Origin: Rhodococcus aetherivorans
GTDB taxonomy: Bacteria > Actinomycetota > Actinomycetes > Mycobacteriales > Mycobacteriaceae
Reading direction: 5' to 3'
Length of the DNA stretch: 64,000 nucleotides
Assembly (NCBI RefSeq): GCF_011058165.1
Contig: NZ_JAALEG010000011.1
Coordinates: 1-64,000 of the forward strand
Positions 23,495 through 32,021 of the stretch are shown here, piece by piece. The position numbers and the translations under genes were made by a program. The notes under the pieces are model-generated. The model worked only from the letters and a program-made list of their open reading frames with translations, had not been told where the DNA came from and did not search any database. How positions within the stretch are numbered: the first letter of the stretch is position 1; every line of letters begins with the position of its first letter.

Positions 23495-25456
23495 TTATCC
23501 GGTGGCGTCGCCCATCACCGCGCCCTCGCGACGGGGGTCCGCGCCGCCGACCCATCCCGACTCGTCCCGGCGGAGCGCACTCAGTCCGCTGGACTGCGGG
23601 AGCACCGCCACCTGATGGCCTCGCGCGCGCAGCTCGGCCACCAGCGGATCGCGTGCGCCGTCGTCGCTGCCGTCGATCGCCGGATGCTCGCCCCCGACCC
23701 CGGTGACCGGGGTGTTCGCCGCGCCGAACGCCACCGCCGACACCGCCTGCTGCGGGTCCAGGCCCCAGTCGAGCATCCCGACGAGCGTCTTGACCACGTA
23801 CTGGATGATGACGGAACCGCCCGGCGAGCCGACGACGATGCGCAGGTCGCCGCGGCTGCCGTCGGGATTGCGATCGAAGACGAGCGTCGGCGCCATCGAA
23901 CTGCGCGGTCGCTTGCCCGGTTCGACGCGGTTGGCCACCGGCACCCCGGCCTTGTCCACGGGTTCGGCGGCGAAGTCCGTCAGCTGGTTGTTCAGCAGAA
24001 AGCCGTCGACCATGTGGAACGACCCGAACGCCGATTCGATCGTCGTGGTCATCGAGGCCACGTTGCCGTATTCGTCGGCGATGGAGATGTGGCTGGTGCC
24101 GTGTTCGCGATCCTGTGGTGGGGTGCCCAGGGGCACCGGCCCGAAGTCGCCGGGTTGTGCCGTGCCCATGCTCCGGCCCGGGTCGATGAGGCCCGCACGC
24201 CCGCGCAGGTAGTCGTCGTCGAGCAGCGTCTGCGGCGAATTGCCGGGCAGGGGAACGAAGTCCGAGTCCGCCACGTACTTGTCGCGGTCCGCGTACGCGA
24301 GACGCTCGGCCTCGGAGATCAGGTGCACGGCGTCGGCGGTCGGCTCGCCACCGTTCTCGTCGACGTCGGTCGGTCCCAGCGCGGACAGGTCGAAGTTCCC
24401 GAGGATGCCCATCGTCGCCGCCACCGCGATCCCGCCCGAGGACGGGTTCGGCATGCCACAGACCTCGTGCGCCCGATACGGCGTGCAGAGGGGGGTGCGC
24501 TTCTTCACCTCGTAGCCGGCGAGGTCGTCGACCGTCATCGTCCCGGGGGTGCGGCCGCCCGCCTCGGTGGTGGTGGCGTCGACGATGTCCCGGGCGAGGG
24601 CTCCGGTGTAGAAGGCGTCGGCGCCGCCGGACGCGATGGCGCCGAGCGTCTTCGCCATGGCGGGGTTGACCAGGACGGTGCCCGCGGTCTTGGGCGTGCC
24701 GTCGGGGTTCAGGAAGTACGCCCGCGCCTCGTCGTCGACGGCGAGGTCGGGTGCCGAGTCGGCGATCGACTCGGCCATCCGGTCGCTGATCACCACCCCG
24801 TCGTCGGCGAGGGAGATGGCCGGGTCGAACAACCGGGCCCACTCCGTGCCCCCGTGTTCGCGGTGCACCTCCTCGAGCAGGCGCACCACTCCGGGCACCC
24901 CGATCGAGCGGCCGCTGGCCCGGGCGTCGGGCCGGGGCGCGGTGCGGTCGGTGTCGCTGATCCAGCGCAGGTAGTTCTCGGTGGCCGACATCGGTGCCGT
25001 CTCCCGGCCGTCGTACGCCTGCACCTGCCCGGTCTCCGCGTCGTAGTAGAGCAGGAAGGCGCCGCCGCCGATCCCCGACGACTGGGGCTCCACGAGCCCG
25101 AGCACCGTCTGCGCGACGACCAGCGCGTCGGCGACGGTGCCGCCGTCGCGCAGCACCTTGCACGCCGCCTCCGTCGAGACCGGGTTGGCGGTGGACACCG
25201 CGTACGACGCGGTCGTCACCGCCGTCATGTCGTCGCGGTAGCCGGTGGCGACCTCGGGGTTGGTGGCCAGGTCCCTTTCGGACGCCGACGGGGCGGGCGG
25301 CGCGGCGGACAGCGGGGTGCCGTTGGGGACGTGGATGCATTCGGCGGTCCCCGACGAGTCGTCCCCGGCCGACGTGCAGGCGCCGAGCAGCGCGACGGAC
25401 AGTGCCGCGGCGATCGCGACGCGGATCGTGGAGCCCACCTTCGCCACCGGTGTCAT
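23495..25456 (-). CDS. ggt: gamma-glutamyltransferase lipoprotein
   Basis: A 653-aa enzyme cleaving or transferring the gamma-glutamyl group of glutathione-like peptides. It has a lipoprotein signal with lipobox LLGAC (Cys about residue 27), so it is anchored outside the membrane. The large subunit holds STEAACKVLRDGGTVADALVVAQTVLGLVEPQSSGIGGGAFLLYYD. The self-cleavage site with the nucleophilic Thr is HGTSHISIADEYGNVASMTTTIES, then the PGKRPRSSMAPTLV and GSPGGSVI signatures of the small subunit. ATG 25456 is chosen because it starts directly before the signal peptide. Next to the YeiH-type gene. It could supply cysteinyl-glycine from imported thiols, which would suit the sulfur theme downstream. 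Confidence 0.93.
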   Translation of the reverse strand: MTPVAKVGSTIRVAIAAALSVALLGACTSAGDDSSGTAECIHVPNGTPLSAAPPAPSASERDLATNPEVATGYRDDMTAVTTASYAVSTANPVSTEAACKVLRDGGTVADALVVAQTVLGLVEPQSSGIGGGAFLLYYDAETGQVQAYDGRETAPMSATENYLRWISDTDRTAPRPDARASGRSIGVPGVVRLLEEVHREHGGTEWARLFDPAISLADDGVVISDRMAESIADSAPDLAVDDEARAYFLNPDGTPKTAGTVLVNPAMAKTLGAIASGGADAFYTGALARDIVDATTTEAGGRTPGTMTVDDLAGYEVKKRTPLCTPYRAHEVCGMPNPSSGGIAVAATMGILGNFDLSALGPTDVDENGGEPTADAVHLISEAERLAYADRDKYVADSDFVPLPGNSPQTLLDDDYLRGRAGLIDPGRSMGTAQPGDFGPVPLGTPPQDREHGTSHISIADEYGNVASMTTTIESAFGSFHMVDGFLLNNQLTDFAAEPVDKAGVPVANRVEPGKRPRSSMAPTLVFDRNPDGSRGDLRIVVGSPGGSVIIQYVVKTLVGMLDWGLDPQQAVSAVAFGAANTPVTGVGGEHPAIDGSDDGARDPLVAELRARGHQVAVLPQSSGLSALRRDESGWVGGADPRREGAVMGDATG

Positions 25457-25625
25457 CTCGCCGACGGTAACAGCGGCCACCGGTGCCCGAAGTGCTTCCC
25501 GCGAGATCCGTTTCGGCCGGGCCGTCGTGCCGGGCCACCGCGTCCAGCCGCGAACCTTCCGGTCACCCGCGTGCGGCACGACTGTTGTGTGTGGCCGATC
25601 GGCGCGCGGCTGTGGAGCGTATCCG

Positions 25626-26669
25626 CTATCCCAGCAGCACAATTCCGGTGAGGGCGATCGCCGAGACCCACACCGTGGATGCGGCGGCGAGCGCGAAGGG
25701 CCGCCAGCCCACGCCCCGCAGGACGTCGATGCGCACGGCGGTGCCGAGCGCGAACATGGCGGCGGTGAGCAGCGCCGTCTGCGCGAGCCGGGCGACGTCC
25801 AGAGCCGGGTCGGGGAGCAGGCCGGTGGCGCGCAGGGCCACGCAGCCGAGGAAGCCGAGCAGGAACAGCGGCACCAGCGGGGGCCGCCGCATTTCGGTCT
25901 GCTCGCGGCTGCGGCGGCGGGACACCGCGCCGATCCAGGCGACCACGGGCGCGAGCATCGCGACCCGGGCGAGCTTCACGGTCACGGCCACCGCAAGGGC
26001 GCTCGCGCCCAGCGCCCCGGCGTTGCCGGCGTCCACGGCTTCCCCCGCGGCGACGACCTGCGCCACCTCGTGGATCGCGGCGCCGGCCCACATGCCGGCC
26101 TGGGTGGTGTCGAGTCCCAGCGCGGAGGCCGCGAGCGGCAGGCCGGGGATCATGGCGGTGCCGAAGACGACCACCAGTGCGACGGCGGTGACCACGTGCT
26201 GCTTGCGGGCGTCGACGACCCCGTCCACCGCGGCGACGGCGGCGGCGCCGCAGATCGAGAAGCCGCAGGCGACGAGCAGGCGCTGGGTCCAGTCGAGCCC
26301 GAGGATCCTGCCCAGTGCCATCGTTCCGGCGATGCCGCCGACCACCACGGCCACGACGAGGCCGAGCACGCCCCAGCCGAGGGCGAGCACGTCGGTGACG
26401 AGGAGTTGCAGACCGAGGAGGGCGACCCCGATCCGGAGCAACCGGCGCGAGGCCACGGCCAGGCCGGGTTCGGTGGACGCCGGGAGCGAGGTCGTGTTGG
26501 CCAGGAGTGCGCCGAGGACGATGGCGATCAGCAGGGGGCTGATGCCCCCGGCGAGCCGGGCGGCGACGAGGGCCGCCGCTGCCGCCGCGGCACAGACGGC
26601 GAGTCCCGGAAGCGGAGCGCGCAGGCGTACCGCGGCCGGGGCCGAGAGCGTCTGGAGAGAAGTGGCCAT
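25626..26669 (-). CDS. YeiH/UPF0324-family membrane transporter
   Basis: A 347-aa protein with about ten helices. Family motifs are LLRIGVALLGLQL, LLVACGFSICGAAAVAA (the conserved CGxSICGxxA signature) and GLDTTQAGMWAGAAIHEVAQVVAAG (GxxxGaxxHExaQV). The group is often called putative sulfate exporters, but the substrate is not firmly established. ATG at 26669 or in-frame GTG at 26678 is the start. A perfect 21-nt palindrome stands about 55 nt upstream. Confidence 0.88.
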   Translation of the reverse strand: MATSLQTLSAPAAVRLRAPLPGLAVCAAAAAAALVAARLAGGISPLLIAIVLGALLANTTSLPASTEPGLAVASRRLLRIGVALLGLQLLVTDVLALGWGVLGLVVAVVVGGIAGTMALGRILGLDWTQRLLVACGFSICGAAAVAAVDGVVDARKQHVVTAVALVVVFGTAMIPGLPLAASALGLDTTQAGMWAGAAIHEVAQVVAAGEAVDAGNAGALGASALAVAVTVKLARVAMLAPVVAWIGAVSRRRSREQTEMRRPPLVPLFLLGFLGCVALRATGLLPDPALDVARLAQTALLTAAMFALGTAVRIDVLRGVGWRPFALAAASTVWVSAIALTGIVLLG

Positions 26670-26724
26670 GGTCTCCACCCTGGCGGGTGGCGCGCGTCGC
26701 GGATAGACGGTGTTTCGGCATCAC

Positions 26725-26745
26725 CTCATATCGATTCGATATGAG
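26725..26745 (-). promoter_or_regulatory. perfect palindromic operator before the YeiH-type gene
   Basis: CTCATATCGA-T-TCGATATGAG is a perfect 10+1+10 inverted repeat between metI and the YeiH-type gene. It is AT-rich in a GC-rich region and sits where a repressor of the YeiH gene would bind. The regulator is not encoded next to it. Confidence 0.65.
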
Positions 26746-26788
26746 ACGGGGCCGCGGTAGGCATGGCCGCGCCGCCACGAAGCGAACT

Positions 26789-27457
26789 TCATCGCCGGTG
26801 TGCGAGCGCCCGCACCGCGACGTCTCCCACGGTCTGCAGCGCCTGCACGAGCACGATCAACACCACCACCGCGACCATCAGGACCGGGGTGTTGAAGCGC
26901 TGGTACCCGTAGACGATGGCGAAGTCGCCGAGCCCGCCGCCGCCGACGACCCCGGCCATCGCGGAGTAGCCGACCAGCAGAACCGCGGTGAGGGTGGCAC
27001 CGGAGATCAGAGACGAAAGCGATTCGGGAAGAAGTACTTTGGTGACGATCTGCCGGTTCGAGGCCCCCATGGCCCGGGCCGCGTCCACCCGCCCACGCGG
27101 AACCTCTCGCAGCGCGCTCTCGACGATGCGGGCAAAGAACGGGATCGCGCCGATCGTCAAGGGGACGAGCGCGGCGGTCGGCCCGATCGCAGTCCCGACC
27201 ACCAGACGGGTCACACCGATCAGCGCGATCAGCAGGACCAGGAACGGCAGCGAACGGAACACGTTGACCACGGCCCCGACCACGAGATACAGCGTGCGGA
27301 TCGGGCGCAGCCCGTCCGGCGCGGTCACGTGCAGCAGAACACCCACGAGCACCCCGCCCACGACGGTGAGGAGGAAGGCGACGCCCACCATGTAGAGGGT
27401 GTCGAGCGTGGCGGCCCACACCTCGGGCAGGGCGTCGTACCAGCTGAGTTTGTTCAT
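26789..27457 (-). CDS. metI: methionine-type ABC transporter permease MetI
   Basis: A 222-aa permease, typical for MetI, with five helices and the cytoplasmic coupling loop VDAARAMGASNRQIVTKVLLPESL. The N-terminus MNKLSWYDALPEVWAATLDTLYM is characteristic. The start overlaps the metN stop by ATGA. Together with MetN and MetQ it imports methionine or related sulfur compounds (D-methionine, methionine sulfoxide). Last gene of the operon. Confidence 0.95.
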   Translation of the reverse strand: MNKLSWYDALPEVWAATLDTLYMVGVAFLLTVVGGVLVGVLLHVTAPDGLRPIRTLYLVVGAVVNVFRSLPFLVLLIALIGVTRLVVGTAIGPTAALVPLTIGAIPFFARIVESALREVPRGRVDAARAMGASNRQIVTKVLLPESLSSLISGATLTAVLLVGYSAMAGVVGGGGLGDFAIVYGYQRFNTPVLMVAVVVLIVLVQALQTVGDVAVRALAHRR

Positions 27458-28464
27458 GCCCCGACCCTCGCCACGACGCCGGTCGTCCACGCGACGGTGA
27501 CGTCGGGCAGGACGGCGAAGAATCGGTCCACCGCGTCGCGATCCACGTCGCCGTCGAAACGCACGTGCAGCTTGCCGATGTCGGTACCGGCGACACGGTC
27601 GACCCGGCCACCGACGACCGCGACGTCGACCCCGACGTCGCGGGAGAGCCGGGACAGCCACGGCGTGGCGACGGCGGAGCCGCGGGCGGTGACGAGCGCG
27701 GTCACGTCCCCGTTCTGCTCGCCGACGCCCGCCGGCAGCAGCGCATCACCGAGGCGGGAGACGGGGTCGGCCACGAGATCGGCCACGGGACCGGATTCGA
27801 CGATGCGGCCCCCGTCCAGCAGCGCCGCCGACGTGCAGATCCGGCGCACCACGGACAGCTCGTGGGTGACGACGACGATGGTGACGCCGAGGGTCCGGTT
27901 GACGGTCGCGATCAGATCGAGCACCTGCTCCGTGGTGGCCGGGTCGAGGGCACTGGTCGCCTCGTCGCACAGCAGGACGTCGGGCTCGGCGGCGAGTGCG
28001 CGCGCGACGCCGACGCGCTGCTGCTGCCCGCCGGACAACTGCGAGGGGAAGGCGTCCCGCTTGTCGGTGAGCCCGACCAGCTCGAGCAACGTCTCGGCCC
28101 GGTCCCGTCGCTCCGTCCTCCGTACGCCGGCGACCTCGAGCGGAAACTCGACGTTCGCGCGGACGGTGCGGCAGTGCAGGAGGTTGAACTGCTGGAACAC
28201 GGTGCCGATGCGGCGACGGGACCCGCGCAGCCGGCCTTCGGACAGGTGCGAGAGGTCCTCGCCGCGCAGGAGGATGCGTCCGCTCGTGGGGCGTTCCAGC
28301 AGGTTCAGGCACCGCAGCAGCGTGGACTTGCCGGAACCGCTGGGGCCGACGATGCCGAAGACCTCTCCCTCGTCGATCCTCAGGTCGATTCCGCGGAGTG
28401 CGTCGATCGTGCCGGTGCCGCCCGTTGCCGGGTACGACTTGGTGAGTCCGTCGACGACGATCAC
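27454..28464 (-). CDS. metN: methionine-type ABC transporter ATP-binding protein MetN
   Basis: A 336-aa ATPase, starting at GTG. Walker [10 protein letters not shown] near 40, Q-loop FQQFNLL, signature LSGGQQQR, Walker B LLCDEATSALD, and H-loop VVTHE. A C-terminal NIL domain (about residues 260-336) usually senses intracellular methionine and inhibits transport. Overlaps both neighbours by 4 nt, showing tight coupling with metQ and metI. Confidence 0.95.
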   Translation of the reverse strand: MIVVDGLTKSYPATGGTGTIDALRGIDLRIDEGEVFGIVGPSGSGKSTLLRCLNLLERPTSGRILLRGEDLSHLSEGRLRGSRRRIGTVFQQFNLLHCRTVRANVEFPLEVAGVRRTERRDRAETLLELVGLTDKRDAFPSQLSGGQQQRVGVARALAAEPDVLLCDEATSALDPATTEQVLDLIATVNRTLGVTIVVVTHELSVVRRICTSAALLDGGRIVESGPVADLVADPVSRLGDALLPAGVGEQNGDVTALVTARGSAVATPWLSRLSRDVGVDVAVVGGRVDRVAGTDIGKLHVRFDGDVDRDAVDRFFAVLPDVTVAWTTGVVARVGA

Positions 28465-29300
28465 GCGCCGACCTCGTGGACGGGTACGACCGCGCCGTCG
28501 TAGTTCTCGGCGATCCAGGCGGCGACCTCGGGCGACTCGAGGGCGTCCGCGAGGGCGGTGACGGCGGGATCGGACGCATCCTCCGATCGCACCACGAGGA
28601 TGTTCTCGAACGGGTTGTTGTCGACGGATTCCCGCACGATGCTGTCGTCCGCGGGGTTGAGCCCCGCTTCGAGCGCGTAGTTCGAGTTGACGACCGAGGC
28701 CGTGATCGCCGGATCGTCGACGGTGCGCGCGAGCTGCGCGCGTTCGAGCTCGACGAACCTCAGGTTCTTCGGATTCGAGACGATGTTCGCGGCAGTGACC
28801 GTCGCGATGTCCGCTTCGGACAGCGGCTTGTCGAGTTCGAGCAGGCCCGCCGACTCCAGGAGGTAGAGCGCACGCGCGAAATTGGTCGTGTCCTTCGGCA
28901 GCGCGATCGTGTCGCCGTCCTTCAGGTCCGCGACCGCGGCGATCTTGTTCGAGTACAGGCCGAGCGGTTCGAGGTGTACGGCGGCGACCGACTCGAGGTT
29001 GTCCACGCCCTTCTGCTGCTGCCAGTCGGCGAGGTACGGGTGGTGCTGGAAGAAGTTGGCGTCGACGTCACCGGCTTCGAGCAACTCGTTCGGGTCCACC
29101 TCGCCGGTCACGGGCTTGATGTCGAGGACGACGTCGCCGAGCGCACCGGATTGCCGCACGTGTTCCAGGATTTCGACGTGCGGTGTCGCGGAGGCGGAGA
29201 TCACGAGCGTGTCCTCGCCGGTCCCGGAGGCGGAGCAGGCGGCCAGCCCGGTGGCCAGGGCGACGGCGGAGACCACGGACAGGGTGCGGCGCAGAGTCAT
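28461..29300 (-). CDS. metQ: methionine-type substrate-binding lipoprotein MetQ
   Basis: A 279-aa NlpA-family lipoprotein. The signal peptide ends with lipobox GLAAC (Cys near 22). The mature part has the family sequences EILEHVRQSGALGDVVLDIKPV, DANFFQHHPYLADW (the FxQHxPYL signature) and ADLKDGDTIALPKDTTNFARALYLLESAGLL. Binds methionine or a related compound at the cell surface. Overlaps the upstream oxygenase gene by ATGA, so the oxygenase belongs to the same unit. Confidence 0.95.
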   Translation of the reverse strand: MTLRRTLSVVSAVALATGLAACSASGTGEDTLVISASATPHVEILEHVRQSGALGDVVLDIKPVTGEVDPNELLEAGDVDANFFQHHPYLADWQQQKGVDNLESVAAVHLEPLGLYSNKIAAVADLKDGDTIALPKDTTNFARALYLLESAGLLELDKPLSEADIATVTAANIVSNPKNLRFVELERAQLARTVDDPAITASVVNSNYALEAGLNPADDSIVRESVDNNPFENILVVRSEDASDPAVTALADALESPEVAAWIAENYDGAVVPVHEVGA

Positions 29301-30361
29301 TCGGAGTGTTCGCTTTCGTCGAGATCGCCGGGCCGGCCGGCGAGGAGGGGGGAGTTCGAGAGGTCGGCGTGATGGCGCTCGGTGACGTTGGGGTGGGCCC
29401 GCAGTCGTGACTTGAGCGCGTTGAGCCCATACACGGCGTGCAAGGCGTCACCGTGCTCGTCCGCACCGACGCCGCGGGCCTCGGCGGCGAGTGCGCCGGG
29501 CAGTGGCACATGCGGCAACGCCTGATCCAGTGCGGGATTGAGGAAGAACGGCAGGGATACCCGGTCGGTGCCGGGAGCCGGCGGAAGGACCCGGTGCGTC
29601 GTCGCCTTCAGGTAGCCGCCGGTGGCCAGTTCGAGGAGTTCGCCGATGTTGACGACGAAGTGTCCGGGCAGGGGTTCGACGTCGACCCAGGTGCCGTCGA
29701 TCTCCACCTGGAAGCCGGTGCTTCCGGGTTCCGGATAGAGCAGCGTGAGAACTCCCACGTCCTTGTGACTGCCCACACCCTGTCCGGTGATCGATCGGTC
29801 GTGGCCCGGGTACCGTACGATCTTCAGCAGCGGATCGGGGTCCGCGAACGCGCCGTCGAAGAAATCGGCTGGTGCGGAGAGGGATTCGGACCATGCCCGG
29901 AGGAGTCGACGGCCGACCGCGCCGGCCTGCTCGATCCACTGCAGCGCGAGCGTCCGCAGCTGCGGCACCCGGCTCGGCCACAGGTTCGGACCGTGCAGCA
30001 CCTCCCACGGCCGCTGGGGGTCGAACTGTGCCACCGGAGCCCGTTCGGGGCCGATGTCGAGTTGCTCGCGCCAGTCCACATATCCCTGGGTTCGTTCACC
30101 CCCGACGCGGGTGTAGCCGCGGAAATGAGGCGAGTGGGAGTTCTCGATCTCCAGCTTCACGGGGTCGGGCAGGGCGAAGAACGCGCGTGCCGCCGCGATC
30201 AGCCGGTCGGCGAGGGCCGGGTCGATGCCGTGGCCGGCCAGGTGGAAGAAGCCGACCTCGTGCGTGACCCGGCGCAGCCGGTCGAGCAGGGCGGCCCGGG
30301 TGGCGGCATCGCCGTCGAGGCCTGTGAGGTCGACGACGGGCAGGGTGGTCGAGGGAGGCAT
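29297..30361 (-). CDS. isopenicillin-N-synthase-like Fe(II)/2-oxoglutarate oxygenase
   Basis: A 354-aa soluble enzyme. An N-terminal DIOX_N region (LPVVDLTG, RLRRVTHEVGFFHLAGHGID) is followed by the 2OG-Fe(II) fold: HKD in GSHKDVGVLTLLYPEP supplies His and Asp, HRVLPP in KATTHRVLPP the second His, and R-x-S in DRVSLPFFLNP binds 2-oxoglutarate. The start at ATG 30361 has AAGGA upstream. Lengths and motifs match the plant-type/IPNS group and not TauD. Being first in the metQNI operon, it probably acts on the imported sulfur compound, perhaps oxidising a thioether or sulfonate carbon; the substrate is not known. Confidence 0.88.
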   Translation of the reverse strand: MPPSTTLPVVDLTGLDGDAATRAALLDRLRRVTHEVGFFHLAGHGIDPALADRLIAAARAFFALPDPVKLEIENSHSPHFRGYTRVGGERTQGYVDWREQLDIGPERAPVAQFDPQRPWEVLHGPNLWPSRVPQLRTLALQWIEQAGAVGRRLLRAWSESLSAPADFFDGAFADPDPLLKIVRYPGHDRSITGQGVGSHKDVGVLTLLYPEPGSTGFQVEIDGTWVDVEPLPGHFVVNIGELLELATGGYLKATTHRVLPPAPGTDRVSLPFFLNPALDQALPHVPLPGALAAEARGVGADEHGDALHAVYGLNALKSRLRAHPNVTERHHADLSNSPLLAGRPGDLDESEHSE

Positions 30362-30390
30362 CGCAGGGAGTCCTTTCGGGCCACGTCGAG

Positions 30391-30428
30391 CGCCGGGTGC
30401 CCGGGAAACGGGCAACGCGGCACCGGCG
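30391..30428 (-). promoter_or_regulatory. attenuator-like hairpin between the poly-Cys leader and the metQNI operon
   Basis: On the minus strand CGCCGG and TGCCCG pair with CGGGCA and CCGGCG around a TTTCC loop, with a small internal loop. It lies after the leader ORF and 30 nt before the oxygenase start. A ribosome paused on the Cys codons could favour an alternative fold. Inference from position and pairing. Confidence 0.45.
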
Positions 30429-30481
30429 GCCGGAGGAGATGTCGGTATCGGGAGACGCGGGTGCGTCCGGTGGGACGGCTG

Positions 30482-30559
30482 TCAGCGACAACAACACGCC
30501 GGGGCGTGCGTGCCCACGACGCGTGCGATCACGACCTGCGCGTGACTGGTGCCGACCAT
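30482..30559 (-). CDS. leader peptide ending in Cys-Cys-Cys-Arg
   Basis: A 25-codon ORF with a perfect GGAGG four bases before its ATG at 30559. It begins MVGTSHAQVV and ends APACCCR, three consecutive TGT codons just before the stop. The promoter lies 70 nt upstream and no other function for so short an ORF is apparent. It precedes the oxygenase-metQNI operon by 120 nt. Poly-cysteine upstream ORFs that act as cysteine-responsive attenuators are reported in mycobacteria. Ribosome slowing at the Cys codons under cysteine shortage would raise expression of the importer. Confidence 0.8.
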   Translation of the reverse strand: MVGTSHAQVVIARVVGTHAPACCCR

Positions 30560-30629
30560 CTTTCCTCCGATGGGCCGCGGGCGCGGCCCGTTCGTGGCGG
30601 GAATCCGCCCTCGGTGCTGCCGGACGGTC

Positions 30630-30658
30630 ACGCTATCCAGTGGACGGGTCTCGGACAA
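30630..30658 (-). promoter_or_regulatory. sigma-A-like promoter of the leader-metQNI operon
   Basis: On the minus strand TTGTCC (30658-30653), a 17-nt spacer and TAGCGT (30635-30630) match housekeeping -35 and -10 boxes. Transcription would start near 30623, about 65 nt before the leader ATG. Confidence 0.55.
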
Positions 30659-30694
30659 CCCACGCCCTTTCGGGCGGGTCCGACCTGCACCGAT

Positions 30695-30715
30695 TTCGGA
30701 TCACGACGATCGCAA
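30695..30715 (+). promoter_or_regulatory. shared sulfur-island palindrome, copy D
   Basis: TTCGGATCAC and GATCGCAA flank the centre of a 21-nt site fitting TTG-N2-ATC-N5-GAT-N2-CAA with one mismatch. It lies directly before TGGTCC (30719-30724), which with TACCGT 17 nt later could be the promoter of the LLM gene at 30860. This position suits an activator. Other copies are at 36238, 40397 and 42878. Confidence 0.55.
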
Positions 30716-30859
30716 TCCTGGTCCGCACCCCGGTGCACGGCTACCGTGACGCCGATGCCGAGACGACGACGGCGACGTGTCCGGCCGGGCGCAACGGTTC
30801 CGATCACCTCGAGGACAACCCTTCGCGGACGCCCACCGGGACGGCAGACTCTGTAGTTC

Positions 30860-31978
30860 GTGCGCTTCCAGATCCTCGACATCATCTTCAACCCGCCGCA
30901 TCCGGTCACCGGCGACGTCGTCGCTCCCGCGGAGCGCCTGAACCGCGTCGTCGAGATGGCCGTGCTCGCCGAGCAGCTCGGCATCGACAGTTACTCGGTC
31001 GGCGAACGTCATGCCGGCGACGTGCTCTCGTCCAGCCCGATCGTCGTCCTCGGTGCCATCGCACAGGCCACCGAGCGGATCCTGTTGTCCACGGGTGTGA
31101 CCGTGCTGTCGGTGCTCGATCCCGTGCGCGTCGCCGAGGATCTGTGCACCGTCGATCAGCTGAGCCGGGGCCGCCTCGAGATCGTCATCGGCAAGGGCAA
31201 CGAGGTGCTCCAGTACCCCCTGTTCGGCCTCGACATCGGCAAACAGTACGACTACCTCACCGAGAACTACGAACTGCTGCGCCGGCTGCTGCGGGAGGAA
31301 CACGTCGACTGGTCGGGTGAGTACCGAGCGGCACTCGCCGATGTCACGACGCTGCCCCGCCCGTTCGACGGGCCGTTCCGCATCTGGCACGGATCCGCCA
31401 CGTCGGCGCGGGCAGTGGACCTGGCGGCGAAGTGGGGAGACCCGATCGTGACGGCCAACGCCCTGCAGCCCCGGGAGAACTACAAGGTCCTGATCGATCG
31501 ATACCGCGAGCACTACGCCGCACACGGTCACGACCCGGCGAAGGCCTACGTCGGATCGGGTTCGGGCGGGTTGTTCCTCGCGGACACCACGGAGAAGGCG
31601 ATCGAGGAGTACCGGCCCATCTACGAAGGTGCGGTACGCCAGGCCGACAAGAGGAAACATGATCCGGGCGCCGTCGGCAAGACCACCAGCTTCCGCACGA
31701 TCGAGGAGGCGGTCGAGCGGGGTCCGGCCCTGGTCGGTTCGCCGGATCGCGTGGCCGAGAAGATCCTCGACTACCACGAGTGCTTCGGCCACGTCCTCCA
31801 ATCCGTATCCGTCAACCACGTGCTCGACTTCGAACGCCAGAAGGACACCCTGCGTCGATTCGCCGAGGAGGTCGTGCCGCTGGTGCGCGCGGAGGTACCG
31901 CCGACGACGCTGTGGAGCGAATCCGACACCGAGCGCGCCAGAGGGTTCACCGCCGATTCGCCGGTGGGCAGCCGATAG
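30860..31978 (+). CDS. LLM-class flavin-dependent oxidoreductase
   Basis: A 372-aa luciferase-like TIM barrel. The GTG start gives MRFQILDIIFNPPHP. GIDSYSVGERH after helix 1, the GRLEIVIGKGNE flavin-phosphate region and PIVTANALQPRENYKVLIDRYREHY with a C-terminal GSPDRVAEKILDYHECFGHVL are usual for bacterial LLM proteins of the alkanal-monooxygenase-like group. It uses reduced FMN from a separate reductase. Followed after 43 nt by the nitroreductase gene, so the two form a unit. Substrate unknown. Confidence 0.87.
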   Translation: MRFQILDIIFNPPHPVTGDVVAPAERLNRVVEMAVLAEQLGIDSYSVGERHAGDVLSSSPIVVLGAIAQATERILLSTGVTVLSVLDPVRVAEDLCTVDQLSRGRLEIVIGKGNEVLQYPLFGLDIGKQYDYLTENYELLRRLLREEHVDWSGEYRAALADVTTLPRPFDGPFRIWHGSATSARAVDLAAKWGDPIVTANALQPRENYKVLIDRYREHYAAHGHDPAKAYVGSGSGGLFLADTTEKAIEEYRPIYEGAVRQADKRKHDPGAVGKTTSFRTIEEAVERGPALVGSPDRVAEKILDYHECFGHVLQSVSVNHVLDFERQKDTLRRFAEEVVPLVRAEVPPTTLWSESDTERARGFTADSPVGSR

Positions 31979-32021
31979 CGATCCGCCGACCGGCCGGGAA
32001 CCGGCCAGAAGGGCTCCACTC

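Noticed and set aside
30362-30859. SAM riboswitch before the metQNI operon
   Set aside because: I looked for a SAM-type pseudoknot layout in both orientations and found only the leader ORF, promoter and a simple hairpin. A covariance-model search with SAM-I, SAM-II and SAM-IV models would settle it.
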